Shown: piece after piece, positions 1 to 14,016 of the stretch
Layout of the letters: every line of letters begins with the position of its first letter
Position numbering within the stretch: the first letter of the stretch is position 1
Assembly: GCF_022458985.1 (NCBI RefSeq)
Contig: NC_061772.1
Span: 29,261,501-29,325,500 of the forward strand
Length of the DNA: 64,000 nt
Direction of reading: 5' to 3'
Origin: Mugil cephalus
Lineage: Eukaryota > Chordata > Actinopteri > Mugiliformes > Mugilidae
Position numbers and translations under genes: made by a program
The notes under the pieces: generated by a model
Databases searched by the model: none
What the model saw: the letters and a program-made list of their open reading frames with translations, nothing else
Told to the model about the DNA's origin: nothing

Positions 1-420
1 AGAGCGAACCATCGTTTAACTGATCAGCCTTTTTTATGCACACCGGAGGCATGTCAGCCGCTGCCTTTGAAGTCGGCGCGTTATTTCCAGCGTCGGTGGA
101 GGTGGAGGTGGGGGTGGAGTGGGTCGATTTGCATACAAAGCTATTCTCGCCTCCTCTTTGTTCTTGCATGGAGCGTGCAGGGAGTAATTGTCTTCATCAG
201 TCAGAAGTGTTTATCTCGGCGGTTCGGTGCAGATTTGGCGTGACGTCGGGCGTCGGCAGAGGAATGCAGAATGGAAATAATACTCGTGCGGGATTAGCAC
301 CGAAGACGGTCGTATTGTTCTGTCAGATCAGTGGCGAATGCCTCAGTGACGGGAAGGAGATAGTGGACTCTGAATGGAGAGAAATCAGTTCCAGTCTCTT
401 TACCAAACTGTGAAAATATT
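1..420. promoter_or_regulatory. GC-richer unique patch, candidate regulatory element
   Basis: This opening stretch is richer in GC and CpG than the intron around it and has no sign of repeat structure except a short GGAGGT run near 100. It contains a CRE-like half site (tgacgtc, about 240) and several homeobox-type cores. An ORF of 125 codons runs through it, but it shows no domain. Candidate status is inference from composition only. Confidence 0.22.
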
Positions 421-1000
421 CATGCATCTCCACGCAATGTTCTTTTAGGCAAGCATAACAGGAACTACCGCTCATTCGACAACAGATGAATCTTTCACAG
501 CGCAGCAGTTATAATTGAACCTCTGCAGCGTTGAGTTGGACCAGAGCTGTAGTTCTGTGTCCTATGTCCCGCTGTCAGATCTCAGTTGTGCATATTTGTG
601 TGTGTATGTGTGTTTGGATGTGTTGCTGAGACCCTGAAGACTCAAAAACTAAAAATGAAAGAGCTGTTCATCTGTGTCTCTATGTAAGAATCCACCAGGG
701 AACCACGTATGATGCAAAGATGTTTGTTCTTCCAGTTCAGAAAAATGTGTATGAGTGTGTGGGTGAACGCTTCACATTGTAGTAATAGTGGTTAGGGTTC
801 AGGTCGTACTCTATTGTGATGTTGTCCGTGTGTGGCCATATTTATTTGCTTGGTTCTTCCTATGTTATGAACCTAACTTTAACAAACTTTAACTCTTGAT
901 GTACTGGTTTCTCTTTGGTTATTGGAGTAAATCCATTTTCTCTGAGCTGTTTGAGGAGTTTCAACATGGAGGTAGAAAAACAAGATTAACCTAAGTGGGA

Positions 1001-1053
1001 ATCCATCCATCCATCCATCCATCCATCCATCCATCCATCCATCCATCCATCCA
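1001..1053. repeat. (ATCC)n microsatellite
   Basis: Thirteen near-perfect copies of a tetranucleotide. It yields an artificial HPSI repeat peptide on + and a WMDG repeat on -, neither of which is a gene. Confidence 0.97.
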
Positions 1054-1194
1054 ACATTGGAGACATCTTGGTCCATCTTTCTCCAACTCTCAACTGATTT
1101 GTTGTACTGAATCAGTTGAGAGTTGGAGATTATTCCTACACCTCTTTCTCCTTTTCATTTACCCAAAGATTCAAGATTCTGCTCTGTAACAATG

Positions 1195-1440
1195 CAGCAT
1201 CATTACCAGATCTTAAAGTCTTCGTACATGTAGCCCACTTGTATGGAAGCCCTAAGCAGCCATGCGTTCACATTTTTTTTTTTCATTTTCTCGGTCTTGG
1301 TAATAGGTCCACTGTAAGGTGAGCCATTTGTTTTGTGCTTTATTGTTTGTTCGATAACAATTAAGTTTCTGGAGATCTCGAGATAAATAACTCGAGATCT
1401 TTAGAAAACAGAGGAAATTAACTTGTTATCTTGGGAAAAC
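1195..1440. repeat. Dispersed repeat, copy 1 (shared with 34590-34830)
   Basis: Shares the segment gaagccctaagcagccatg with 34602-34620 in the same orientation. It also shares blocks rich in 'ctcgagat' and 'ttatct...gggaaaac' motifs. Likely a non-autonomous element; ends not defined and family unknown. Confidence 0.5.
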
Positions 1441-3559
1441 AGAGGAAGTGATATGTATGATTTCATGGTCACTTAGGGCTAATTTATTAGCAATTAAAAT
1501 AAGATAAATATAGAGAATAGAATGAAGCAGTTGGTTAACCATTTCATAGCCTAAATAGTTTCCTTAATCAAAGACTCTTTGGGTCTTGGTCTGTTCCGAT
1601 ACTGTCGGTCTGTGTCTGGTTCTGTAATTGTCTGTTGTATGATTGTTGCTTTAAAGTCTTCTCTGTCTGTGTTGTGTAGCTTGGGACTACACCTGAAAAT
1701 CAGCATTTATGCTGATGACTAACACATCAATGTTGATTAATGTGCATTGTCCCAATTCAATAAACTAATAACAATAATTTAAAAAAAAATGTATAACTGT
1801 GTATAAAAAGATGTATGACGCTAGAATCTATGCAGACGAAAACGATGGAGCCGTGGAGACATTTAGATCATCTTCTTCTTGTACTACTGGTCGTATTACT
1901 GCTCTGACTGAAGCATAAAAGTATGACTGATGTTAAACATCTGTCAAGCATCTTAGTAAAAACAAGCCAAAAAAAAAAAAAAAAACGTAACTCACCAATG
2001 GACAAAATTCAAAGTGTGGCTGAGCACCATTACGGTAATGATGGTGCTGCAGGTTGGGGAGTGAAGCAAGACGGGTGAGCCCCAGAAGGAGATAGTTGTT
2101 TGGAGGACTTTGTTGGTAAAAACGAGTAGTTATACCCTTGAAATCTCACAAAGTTCTTCCAGACAAAAGCACAACTTCCCAGTGTTGAGCCACACTTTGA
2201 ATTTGTCAATGGCGCAAACTACTGTGAGTTACGCTAATTCAAAAACCGCAAGCTTTGACTTCATCGCGATGATATGTTTGGTTCTGAAGGGTTAAAGAAT
2301 TTCCTTTCAACGTTTGGTTAAGGGTTTCTTTTAGTAAACATCACGACACATCGTCGTATTCTATGCAAATTGAACCTTTGTTGACGAGTCGCTGCAGCCC
2401 AAGTCACTTCCTTCACACTTTATTTTACATTTACATGAAAGAACTTTTCAGCTCCTGAATCTCCCATGAATTCTATCACCTCCTCCTCAGTTGAAACATT
2501 ACTTGACAGATGTGCGCTGAAAGGTTCGCATTTTGTTCCTTCTGACGTTCCGATTTCCTCAGAAACCCCACAGAGAAGGGGGAGGTGGAAGTGGGTGGGT
2601 GGAGTCCTTCAGTCTAAAGCTGCAATAGGAGAACTGACAGATGTGAATCTGTGCAGAGGTTACTCTTTGCCTTGTTTTTTCCCAGAGTGTTGGTACTCCC
2701 GCTGTGAGCCTGATGTGGGGAACATTACTCAATCTAACTCTCAGTGTGATCTCTTGCCTGCTCTTGGAGCTTCGGGCCAAAACAGCACTGATCACTTTGA
2801 TCTGGGTCCACTGTTAGTCGGCCAATCAGGAGTCTGACTGCCACTGACTTCAGCCAATCATCGTCTCCTGCTGGGAGACAGTGGACTGAGAGAGGGTTTA
2901 GGTAAAAGAGTAGATATTGCTATAAGCAGATGGGCGCCGCTGTGCACTCTGAGCTGACTCTGGCCATTTTTCAAACTGCTGGTGAAAAGTTAAAGAACTT
3001 CTCAAGTAGGTTGTTTAGCATCTCTGACAACTTGACTATAGACTCTTTCTATGTCCTACGTCATGGAGGTTAGCTTGGGGAAAATGCGAATCACTGCAGA
3101 GCAGAATAGGAGGCAGACGTTCACTTATAGTTATCAGAATATCCATGTGCTGTGTTGTCGGGCGCGAGAATCGGATAACAGCTCTGAACTGCAGTTTTAT
3201 AGCATATCAGCTGCCACCCTGAATCAGAAAAATCAGAGGAAGTTGTGGATAAACGCAAAAGGCAAAAAGAAAAGAAGATTTGACCTATGCAGGTTACAGT
3301 CTTGCCGCTATCTAGGAACACAGAAATCCTCTGCAATCAGAGAGGATCAAGGAACCATTCAGTCTAATGTGGTCTGCTAGGTTTAGTACGTAAGGACAAG
3401 GAATCTTGTGGTAACTTCATCGACCTTGATTTTCTACATGAAAATTATACATTTTGAAAAATGTTGTTAAAGTAAAAAAGTATTTTTACTGTATGCCTTA
3501 CACTGACAGTACTTCAATGAGTGCCCTATAAAGGGTTAAACCAGAAAAAGAGACACTTG

Positions 3560-4134
3560 TAGGGCTTTCACACCAGCAGGTTCCGGTTCCAGACCGAAAA
3601 AATAATAGGTTCAGAACCTGAAAAGTTGGCTCTCATGGGAACCAAGAAATACCTAGTTCTTCCCTGCGAACCGTGACATCATCAGTGGGCATGGGCACTC
3701 TAGGTTTAATAAAAATAAAGAAGAAGCAGTGACTGACAGCGAACATATGCACAGTGGTCTGCAGATTGCATGTTACGTTAAAAGTTGCATTAAATATCTG
3801 TTGTCATGCTGTGTTGTGTTAGCTCCAGTAGCCAATCTGCCTTGGCTATAGTTATGTCTGTAAGATGTATAGGACGCATCGGCCCTACATATACAGTACT
3901 TCTTACATACAATTCGCATTCTACGTCTTCTCGCCATCAACAGCTGATTCATGCTGGATGGAAACACATGTCTGTAGCAACAGGACGAAAGCCCCCAGAT
4001 GCTCCATGTGACCTAGGCCCACGTTGTTTCCACTTTTACTTGGTGTGAACGTGGGCTGGTTCCCCAGAAAGCACCAAGGTTCTCAGACTCCAGAACAGAA
4101 CTGGAGCCAGAACCGTGTCCGTCTGAAAGCACTA
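3560..4134. mobile_element. Non-autonomous DNA transposon with inverted ends (MITE)
   Basis: The left end reads tagggctttcacaccagcag and the right end, reversed, reads tagtgctttcagacggacac. Both continue into a GGTTC-GGTTCCAG or GGTTCTGGCTCCAG block. The imperfect terminal inverted repeat is about 33 bp, and the interior has no transposase. A TA lies at both borders. Superfamily not certain. Confidence 0.6.
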
Positions 4135-5549
4135 AAAGATTTATAATGCTTGAATGGTTGAACACCACCTTTCTTTTTGACCTCACCTGCTAATCATTTA
4201 TGTCTGAATTCTGTTGGCAATTCATCTCGCATTAAGGAGGAAACCAGTTGTTGCTTGCTTTGCTTCTGCAAAGATTTCCAGAGTCAGAGATGGTTTTTTG
4301 GGACAGGGCTTCATGTGGTGATGGACCGAAGAGAAACAGTAGTCATTCACATCATCTGAGCACAAAGGAGTTGAATTCATTTCAAACTAAATGGCTCTGA
4401 CTGGTTGGAGGACTTTCCAGAGGCTTTACTCGAGTCCTCTGCGGTGACTTTGCTCACCACTCGGCTCGGAGGATCTCCAGGAAGGAGGACGGCGTCTTAT
4501 AAGTGGGACAACGTAGGAGCAGCTGGTGATCGATGAGGACGCATGTCCCATGTTTTCCAACAGCAGGTCTGAGCCGGTATTCTTAGACTGACCTGACACA
4601 CACACACACACAGCTCTGTCTGTGGATAATAATTTTCCTGAAGGAGGTCGGTGTGTCTTTCTCGTGATGGATCAACCTTTTGATGCCTTATTTGTCTCCG
4701 GTAACTTTGAGCAAAGTTAACCGAAGTCTGAAGTGAAGGTAGTGATGTTTCACTTGGCTGGTTTTCATCTCTATGGTTCACCTTCAGGAGCTCTGCAGCT
4801 CCTCGTAATGATTCCGTTTCCCAGATGAGATTTCTTAGGGAGAAAAGCCGACGTTCAGCCTCAGGAATGATTGACAGCACAAAGTAGAAACAGGGCTGCT
4901 GTCTTTTTGTCTTTTTATTTTTTCTCAAAGGGCCAGTGAGAAGTGTTTGTCCTCAGGTGATGGAGCTTCGCAGGATCTTATGAGAGACAATATGAAACTT
5001 TAGTACTCAGTATTTTGTCATGTCAGTGTCTTAAATGATGCCTTTTATGTTAATTTCCTTTTATAAAGAGTCATAACTTTAATAGCGTTCTGCCTGTTTC
5101 TCTGTGTTCTGGTTGTCCCTCAGGATGAAGATGCTTTAATCTACATTTACTAAATGGAACCAAGTCTCCATCCTAAAATATAATCATAGACATTTAAAGA
5201 TCTTTATTGTTGTAGAGGCCAAAACATTTATTAATACTCTTCTAATAATCACAATTTAAAAAACGCGTCAGAACTGACTGTTCAAGTGACATATCCACGA
5301 GGGACACAGTCCTTCATCTTCCAAACTCATCCCTAGACCTACTTCTTCTCCTTCTCCACACCCTCCTCCTCGTATGAATCTATTCAGTGTTGACAATAAA
5401 ATTACAAAAACTTCTTCTTCTGTTCTGTTTCCAGTGGCTTCGATGCTCCACTGCAGCAGAAACATATTGTCACTAAAAGTTCTTCATTAGTTAATTAATG
5501 TCTTGATGTAAACACATCAGATGGATTGATCAGGCTAAATATTTATATT

Positions 5550-6233
5550 AGTGCTGTCGAATGATTAAAAATTTTAATCAGATTAATCACAGGGTTGCTG
5601 TGGATTAATTTCGATTAATCGCGATTAAATATCATTAATTTTTAATATTTATTAATCGTACTTCATTGTGCATGAGCAAACAGACTCAAGAAAGAATATA
5701 TCTGAATTTCACATGTTTAGAAAACACCTTCAACAGTGTCAACAAAACAACTTGAAACAACTTTCTCTCTCTTTTTTTTTTCTAAGCCAACATTTGTGCA
5801 CATATTTGCAGCCAGCATTGCCAGATTGTCTTTGTCTCATCTCCAGCTGTTAGCCGCGTTAGCCCAAGTGCTAGCAAAATCCCCGACTAACGTATGCTTG
5901 GCTTGGTTAATGTGCTATTTGAAGCGGGAAAGAAAATTCCTTCCTGCAGAGTGTGATAATACTTTATGTGGCTCCACTGGTCCCTCTTGTTTATTTTTTT
6001 TGTCCTCAAATGTCCCATGGAGAGGACCAACGGGCTGTTTAGCATCTTCCATCTTTATGGGTTGGTTCTGCTGCCTGTCACTACTGGATCAACTGGTGCT
6101 AACGCTAACGCTACTTGGACAAACTGAGAGACGTTCAGAGTCACTCTGCTGCAGATGCTTCACTGGGTTCAAATTATTAATCACATTAATCATGATGATG
6201 GATTAATCGGCACTAACGTGTTAATTTTGACAT
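5550..6233. mobile_element. Non-autonomous DNA element with GATTAATC-rich ends
   Basis: Begins tagtgctgtcgaatgatt and is filled near both ends with copies of GATTAATC (aatcagattaatcacag on the left; gatggattaatcggcac on the right). The right end closes with an inverted ttgaca. This end structure is a familiar abundant type in fish genomes. A 156-codon ORF inside it has no recognisable domain. Confidence 0.55.
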
Positions 6234-6499
6234 TTATATCATCCATGAACACATCCATGTGCTCATGAGTAAAACCTACAGGGTCCGGTTATCTCTGAGC
6301 CACATGTGATGCGTAGGAAGCCGGCGTTTCCAAATCCATTTAAATTCTAGTATCAGGCGTCACAGCTCATCATTCACACGGTGGTCTGTTCTCAACGCGC
6401 TGTTTATTCATGGCAACTGTAATTAGACCAAATAGTTTTCGTTCATGAACGAGTGTATGTGTGTGTGCTGTGACGAATGCACGGACAGTTAACAAAATA

Positions 6500-6725
6500 A
6501 AAGCTCCTTTCATGCTTCTTCTTCCTCCATTTTCTTCTCTTTTTTCTCATCTTCTTTCGTTCATCTTGTTCTTTTCCTCCATCTTCTTTTCTTCATGTTC
6601 CTTGTTTCCCTCTTTGTCTTCTTTTGCCTCTTCATTTTGCTCTTGTTCTTTTCCTTCTCCATCTTCTGCCTCTTCTTCCATTTCCTTCTCCTTGTTCTTC
6701 CTCCTGTTGTTCTTCTTTCACATTT
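6500..6725. repeat. Pyrimidine-rich tract
   Basis: About 220 bases of nearly unbroken T/C with CTTCTT, TTCCTCC and TTTTCTT motifs. The apparent Ser/Phe-rich ORF here is a translation of the tract, not a gene. Confidence 0.8.
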
Positions 6726-8144
6726 CTGTGCTTGGAACAAACTTTATGTTTAGTTTAAAATCAGGTTGAGTTTAGGAAGTGAAACTTATTCTTGTCTTGA
6801 CGTGCGATTGTTTGATCACTTCCTGTCTTCCTCCTTCTCTGTTCCCTGGTAAAAATGCTCTGCTACTTCCTTGCTTCCTAATTAAAACTCACATTTTCAG
6901 TACATCCCTCATTTGGAAACTCCTTTCTCAATGAACTTTTTATTGTTTCCTTGCTATGAAGCTTCCTGATATAGAAGTGCCTCGATACAGGAACGTCCTC
7001 TTTGATCCGTAACCAAGAGGCCTCCGTCTTCCTCCTCGTATCCTTCTTCTTTCTCTTCTTTGTCCCAAACAGAAGATCTTCCTCCCACCGCGTGTCCTCA
7101 CTTATTTGAGTCCTCGGTACAAATTGGAAAACTTTCCTCCTCCCGCCCCTCAGAATAGAACAGATGTGACTTTATTTCTAGAGCAAATTACATGAACTTC
7201 TTCACAGTGGAAGATAAAAGGAAAGACAAAAATAAAAATAATGAGTTACAGGCCAAAAACAAGACTTTTTAATTTAAAATGGGAGAAAGTTGTGAAGTTA
7301 AACCTGCGTTAACGTCAGCATTAGTTTGTGGCCGGTTCCTGGACAACAGTGATCACATGAATACTGAACTGAGGTCTAACTTTCATCTCTGAGTGGCTAA
7401 AACTGATCTAATTAAAATGGATGAGGCTGTGTTTCCTTCCTGTTGCGTCAGATATGGGAGAATTATTAAACCAATGACATGCGAGTTAGTGGTCTCGTCT
7501 GCACGGGGAATGATTTCAATCAGGTTGAAGGAATATTCTGACTTGAATAAAATGTTCTGATCAGATTTATGAGTTTACATCAAAGCATCAGTCGCTGTAG
7601 AACTTTATGGACGGAGCGGTTCTGCTGCTGTGGAGAATCAGATCTGCTGGAAAGTAGTTTTAAAAAAAAAGTCTCTTAATTGGAAAAGTCTGATATCGAT
7701 ATACATCCTTTCCTGCATCTTCTCATTAGAAATCTTGCTGAGGCCTCAACTGGTTTCGCCTGATAAATCTCGCAAGGGAGATTCAAAAGATGACAGAAGC
7801 TCCATCTCTGAGAGCAGCGTCAGGACGGAAAGATGACTGGATTCAAAAAATATGACGAGAAAAGCAAAGACACATGAAAGATCAGAAAGTAGTAGTGGGA
7901 GAAGATGGAGCAGACATCACAAATCTCTCAAACCAATGTCAACACTAGTTTTGTTTCTTTAATTTCTTTGGTGTCAGATCTACTAAAGGTTTGCGTGTGT
8001 AAAAATGTGCAAACTCAAAAAAACAAAAAACAAACAAACTGATTTACTTTCAAAGGTGCAAAATGGCGTCTGCATCCAGTTAGCATGTTTGCCTTAATGA
8101 CTATGCAATATGGGGACAATACAGAGAAAATGCAAATACATTAA

Positions 8145-8460
8145 TTTAGCATACTGTTACGCACAGTCTAGGGGTTTAGGACGTAACACAACAAGGTGTG
8201 TCAGATGTTAACAAAGAGGGTTTATTTGCAAGGTAAAGAAATATATAAATCACAATTCAAATAAGAAGCACAACGATTCTGACTAAAAAACATAACTGAA
8301 CTAACTCTTCCCGGATAATTATCCGACAGGAAGTAAAAGAAACACCAACCAATCCCGCGTCGGGTTCGCCGCACACTTATTTGCATATAAAGATAGGAAA
8401 ACAAACAGGGAGCGCACACTCCAACCAAGAAAAAACCGTAGGTCTAATAAAGTTGTTCAG
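8145..8460. other. Unclassified insert-like segment
   Basis: About 300 bases of different texture: starts near tactgttacgcacagtct, with a CpG-containing middle (cccgcgtcgggttcgccgc) and a run of A-rich sequence. It may be a retroelement fragment, but I see no matched ends or coding domain. No further assignment. Confidence 0.25.
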
Positions 8461-9203
8461 TCACAAGATTTTATGACATAATTTCAAATCTTTGATTTTT
8501 TTTTTAACCTGTTTTATGCCCTGTTTTACTTTCTTCTCGATTTTTAGGAATTTTTCTCATTTAATTTAAACACGTTTTCTCTTCAAGTCTCTCACAGATG
8601 AAACACACACTGAGTGTTGCTATTGAGCAACAGCAAACAGACTAAAAAAGACTAATTTATGTGGAAAACAAACGCACACCCATGCACCCAGGTGGTGCTT
8701 GCAGCTCGCGTTTCACTCTGAATTTAGAGCATGTTGCATCACAACCATCATGGTTATATCACACCTCCTCCTCTTTTAACCAGAGGATTAATTTTCTTCA
8801 TTAGTCTGTGACATTTGCATTAAATTCACGTCCTTAAAGAGTTCAGAAATGCTTTACTTTTTGTTTTACGCTCTGCCTCCACCAGCTACAAGGAAATGTT
8901 GGATTATACACTAAACTTGTTGGATGAAATCTTTTTTTTTTTTACATCTCTCACGGCCTCATGGGATGCTCTATGGGGTGGTTGACATGACAACTGGCTG
9001 TCATCCCATTTCTATAAATAACAAACTAAAACAAAACTTAAAAAATTGACACTTGAACATTCATCAATGTTATATTAATTACCTAAAGTGACAGAAACTA
9101 TCCTTAAAAAAAATGTATTTGACGTATATTTTAGTGTTTTAGTTCGGTTTGTAAGCCCCGCCTACTTACATGGAGGGGGTGGAGCTTATACTGCAGTCAG
9201 ACA

Positions 9204-9218
9204 CCACCAGGGGGCGCT
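9204..9218 (+). promoter_or_regulatory. CTCF-like motif
   Basis: CCACCAGGGGGCGCT is a consensus CTCF core. Similar but weaker matches lie at 19137-19149 (- strand) and 19985-19997 (+). Confidence 0.45.
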
Positions 9219-10073
9219 CAGTTTTAAAATCCTCTAGAGCAAAGGCATACAACTTCATTTTTGTTTAATTTTATAGACAGTGGACAGTCCCGATGATCAA
9301 GTAGTAAAAACTGAATTTATCTACTCAATAAACAGGGAACTGGAAAATCGTCGGATAGATTCCTTTTATGTGGAGAAAAGAACCGTGATTGTAGTAACCA
9401 CAAGAAATAACCAGAATCTTTAAAATGCATCAATACCTAGTGGTGAAATTGGAGAAAAGATGCAAATAATTTTTTATCACGCGTGCAGAACGTGATTTCC
9501 TCTCGTGTTCATGGAAACCTCACATCCCCAAAAACGTGTGCCGCCTCACGTTTGATTCGTCATCCTGGCGCTCGTCTCCTGACAGCGAGGTGGGTGGATC
9601 GTCACCTCCTCACCTCCTCAGTCTGCTGGGAGCAGATGGAGGAGGAGACGCTCCGTCAGCCTCCTGCTGCTCCTACGAAACATGTTGATCCACCTGAAGC
9701 GTCGTTCCAGACGCCGAACACGAGCGTTGCTGTGATTTCTGTGATTCAGACACGCGCCAGGATCCTGTGATAGAAATATTTGTTGAAGGGGGAGAGTTGT
9801 CTTGTTGAAGTTGTAATTAATAACCAACATAAGACACGAAACGTTCTCTTTTCCCTCCAATGAAACGTATCATTATTAGCTGCTGGATTTTCTTCACATC
9901 TCATTGAAAATCAGACCATACATTAACATCCGATCACTAGAGTCCACTTTAAAGTCCAGGTGTGAACACAGATCTGGTCTCAGTCCAGATGTGGAGGTGG
10001 TCTGGAACACATGTGACCTCATTCTTTTGGTTAGTGTGAACACACACAGAGATAGTATGTTTACAAAAAAAAA

Positions 10074-10525
10074 CGAATTATTGCCTTAATCCGACTTTAC
10101 CTGGACAACATAATCGCATGTAAACGCATTAATAAAATCAGAGTTCTCCTTATCTGACTAAGACACCTAGATAATGTGACTGGAATGTATACGCCTTAAT
10201 TGTGTAGCGAGCATCTTATCTGCACCAGAAGAAGCACAAACATTACGTACGAGATTAGACATCTGAACTATTGTCCATCTGGTTGTTGCTTAAATGCTGC
10301 TCTGACGCATGAACAGTTGTTTATTATGTGACATAACAGGTCAACGAGAAAAGGGACTGTATTAACCTGCTGAAAAGACACATATCACCACCTCGTGTGG
10401 AGGAGGAGGAGGACATGTTTCCGTCAGTGATCCCATTTTCTCCGTTGCATGTGAACTGGGACAAGGACCTCATTCAGAAAATTGAATTTTGAGCACAGCT
10501 ACATTAAGCTTTGCATGTAAACGCA
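10074..10525. repeat. Dispersed repeat, copy A (shared with 37571-38132)
   Basis: Starts attgccttaatccgacttta and ends ttgcatgtaaacgcac. A second copy at 37571-38132 matches along its length but carries an extra block of about 100 bases. GCATGTAAACGC occurs near both ends. Likely a non-autonomous DNA element. Confidence 0.65.
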
Positions 10526-12150
10526 CATAAGTGTGCAAAGATGGACTATTCTCTCCAAAAAGTTTAAAGCTCCTGGGCTGGAGGAGAGGAAAATATCCTC
10601 CTTCAACACAACACAACAAATTTATTCCACCACCTGAAGAACAACCACAAGCTGGAATACGACAAGAGCCAGAAAATGAGTCAGGAGAAAGAAAGCAGCT
10701 ACATCCTCCGGTAAATTACAAGGACCAGACATCCCCGATTTCTGGGGACAGTCCCTGTTCTGGATGACCTGTCCCCCAATATGTCCCCGATTTCAGCGTT
10801 ATATGAATAAGACAAAAAATGTTGCTCGCAAACTACAGGTTATTACCATAGCCGTAACATAACAGTTTAAATATGAAAAAATTATGTAAAACTTTCTTCA
10901 CTTCATCTTGATAACATTTTTTTTTTATCTTCTGCTGTACATGTCTCCTTAGAAAAAAACAAAAAGATGAAAATTGACAACGTGTTCAGTCAGTCCATTA
11001 CATATAATAAGCAAAGCAAGGGATGGAAAGATAGAACCACAACATAATTTCTCCACAAATTCCTCCTTAAACCTGTAGTTAGTTACAGACTGAGTGAAAA
11101 ACGTGGGTTGGAATCAGATCATTTTTATCGTGATTTTTATTCATTATCGTGATAAATATTTTAGCCTGTCCCTAGACAACTGGTCCCGAGCTGTTCGTGC
11201 ATCAGTCTCTGCAACAGAAGAGAGAGAAGACATCAGAGCAGAGGAATCTGTGGGACATGTCGTTGTGTAGTCACGTTTGTGTGGAGGTAGATGTTGTGCT
11301 ACAGTGAAGATCTGAAGCTCAGTTGTTCTAACAAAGCGACATCTTCTCTCCAGCCTCTTGTTAGAGGGCACACAGAGAGACGGTTTCATATCACATCAAT
11401 AATTTCATGTGATCAGAATCCTGATCAGAAAATAAAAATAACTCTCTTGTTGCAGCTCTTTAGTTTCTCCTCATTGGTTCTGGATCTCCAGCCTTTGATG
11501 CCGTCTTCTCGGCTCAGACACGGACAGATTCTGATTCCTCTAATGGGATTCGTCTTGATTCGTCTGACTGGGCCTTTTTTATTTATCTATTTATTTGTTG
11601 CTTAATGTTTGGGCCGTTTGATTTCTCCCTGACAGTCGGAGGCAGCGCTGTGTTCGGGCTCCTGAAGGAGCTTTGTACTGATGGTGTGTGATGTCAGGCT
11701 GATGAAACCTTGATGTAACAGGAACCCTCAGAGCTGTTTGTAAAGTACACAACGCACAGTATGAGAACATGCAGCGTGGTCCATCACGCTTCTTTCTTCT
11801 TTTGAGTCCGGTACAAAAGTTTGAATTCTAAATGATAATATCAGTTTAACGGAGAGAGAAGCTGAATAATGTCCAGGACTGTCAGATTATCTGTGTTTCA
11901 TTATGAAGGTGTTAGCTCAGAGCTGCTTGATGTCTTTTTCGTTTTGGTCTTTAAGTCTCCGTCAGGGATCAGCTGACTGATCGGTCTTCTCTGGCCTCCA
12001 GGCTCTTCTTCTGTGAGGTGCATTTGGGCTCATTATCTCCACAGAGATGAGACCTGATCACGTCTCTAAGGAGGGAGGTGGAGACGTTCAGACCTTGTAT
12101 TAACATGTGTCTGATTTTCATTCACAATGAAATAAAACACCACTATGTGA

Positions 12151-12195
12151 TATACGCAGATCAGGCATAACATTATGACCACCTAATAGGGATGC
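12151..12195. mobile_element. Mariner-type MITE end fragment
   Basis: The segment gatcaggcataacattatga followed by ccacc matches the terminal sequence of the element at 35751-36110. Only one end is here. Confidence 0.5.
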
Positions 12196-12400
12196 AACGA
12201 TACAGGACAGTTAATAAATGTGTGACAATTTAAACTGGCTGAGATGGAAAATGAACCACGATGCCCTTTTTAAACAACAGAGGGTGTGATCTAGGTTTGA
12301 GTTCACGTGTTTGACGTCATACGTCACTGTTAAGTTTTCAGACGGGATGAGATCTTCTGATGTATTATACATATATATGCATATGGATGGTGTGATGGAT

Positions 12401-12444
12401 TGATGGATGGATGGATGGATGGATGGATGGATGGATGGATGGAT
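12401..12444. repeat. (GGAT)n microsatellite
   Basis: Eleven tandem tetranucleotide units. Confidence 0.95.
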
Positions 12445-13956
12445 AAAGCTTTATGCCCCAGATGGTGGAGGAACCTCCTCCTCTAACATAATAATATCCC
12501 TCTGATTCTCTAATATTAACTTTCTCTCTTTTTTGTTTTTGACTATAGAAAGAAACATTTCATTATTCATTTGTTTTTATTTGTGGATTTAATGAAATCA
12601 AATATTTAATGTAAAATAATCAGAGCAAGTATTTGATATTTTAAAACAGATGTTTTTATTTTTTTATTTTTTCCAGTTTCTAGTTTAAAAGTTAACTTGA
12701 AATACCAAAAGAAATTCACTTTGATGGTTCCAGATTTCTTACTCACTTTGTCTGTGGCCTCCTGAGAGTTGCGTAACCTCAATGGTTGATGTCCTCACAT
12801 GCCGTGGGACTTTATACAGACTGTACACAGATGTGTGACCAAAGAGACCTTCCAGGTTTCTTAGTTTTGTTGCATTTATCATCACTAGTTATCAAGTGTA
12901 GACCGATGATAAAAAATAGACTTTTATTTATTTTTAAATCAGATCTACAACAAAGAGACAAAAAAGCAAAGAGGTGGACAAAAATATCTAATATTAAAAC
13001 TGACGGCTTAAAAAACTGAATTCAGCTGAAAAACAAGAAGGAAAGAGGAGGAATACATTAACACAGAGACAGATTCTGTTAATGAACACTGACTCTCATT
13101 AATGCAGGGGGGAGATTTCAAGCCATGTGTTGGAATTAATTTGGTTTGTTCTCATGTTCAGCCTCATCGTGTGGTCTAGACTCCGGTTACACCTTCGTAG
13201 AAAAACACGAGGCGTCGTCGCCCGTGGTTCTCAGAGACGCTGAGGCTAATGAACGTCCCGGTGTTCGTCTTCTCCTGCACAGAAACTGTACGTTTGCAGC
13301 TTCTGGCCTCGTTTCTTGTTGTGTAGCTGTGATCTCGTCTCCAGCTCTTCCTCCTTCTGCGTTGTGTTTAGTTTGTGCATTACACAACAAAACTCCTGGA
13401 CTGACTGACTGAGCGACTCCTCCTTCATTAGCCGACTGTCGCTCCGCTCCCCTTCGTCCTGAGCTTCGTCTTGAGCCGAGGATGAGCAGCGGAGCTGGAA
13501 ACGTCACCTGACTCAGCAGCAGGAACTCACATGTTTAACAATCCAGGAATGTGAACTGTCACATAAACAGAAGCTGAAAGCAGAGAAAAAAAATACAACG
13601 TCTGACACATTTCTAACTATCAAGAAGCACCCGAACATCCACCTGCTGGGTCGGATTAAGTTTCAGTTCAACAAGATCATGTTTTCTGTAAAGACTTAAT
13701 ATTCTTAAAGAGAGAAATATGCTTCTTTGCTTCCATATGGAAGATATTATGCACATTACTGCAGTTAATGTCTGTTTGTGTAGCTCTTAAATCTATTTTC
13801 TTTGATTCTTCATGTAGATTATTTTAAATTATAATTATTTTTTATTATTTAAGTAATTTACTGACTTACAAATCCCAGTGAGAGATAGAGTTATGATGTG
13901 TGAGGACAGACAAGAGTTCTAGAAGCAAACTGATGAACTGACAGAGGGAAAAGCAG

Positions 13957-13960
<4 letters not shown>

Positions 13961-14013
<53 letters not shown>
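13961..14013. repeat. (AT)n microsatellite
   Basis: About 26 perfect AT units, abutting a mariner-type MITE end (about 14014-14070, reading ggtcataatgttgtggctga). Confidence 0.97.

Positions 14014-14016
<3 letters not shown>

Noticed and set aside
1-413. 125-codon ORF at the window start as a possible rora first exon
   Set aside because: Does not resemble the RORalpha1 N-terminus (MESAPAAPDP type) and has no good donor in the right phase.
8145-8460. Possible retroelement LTR
   Set aside because: No matching second copy, no defined ends and no coding domain, so no family claim is made.
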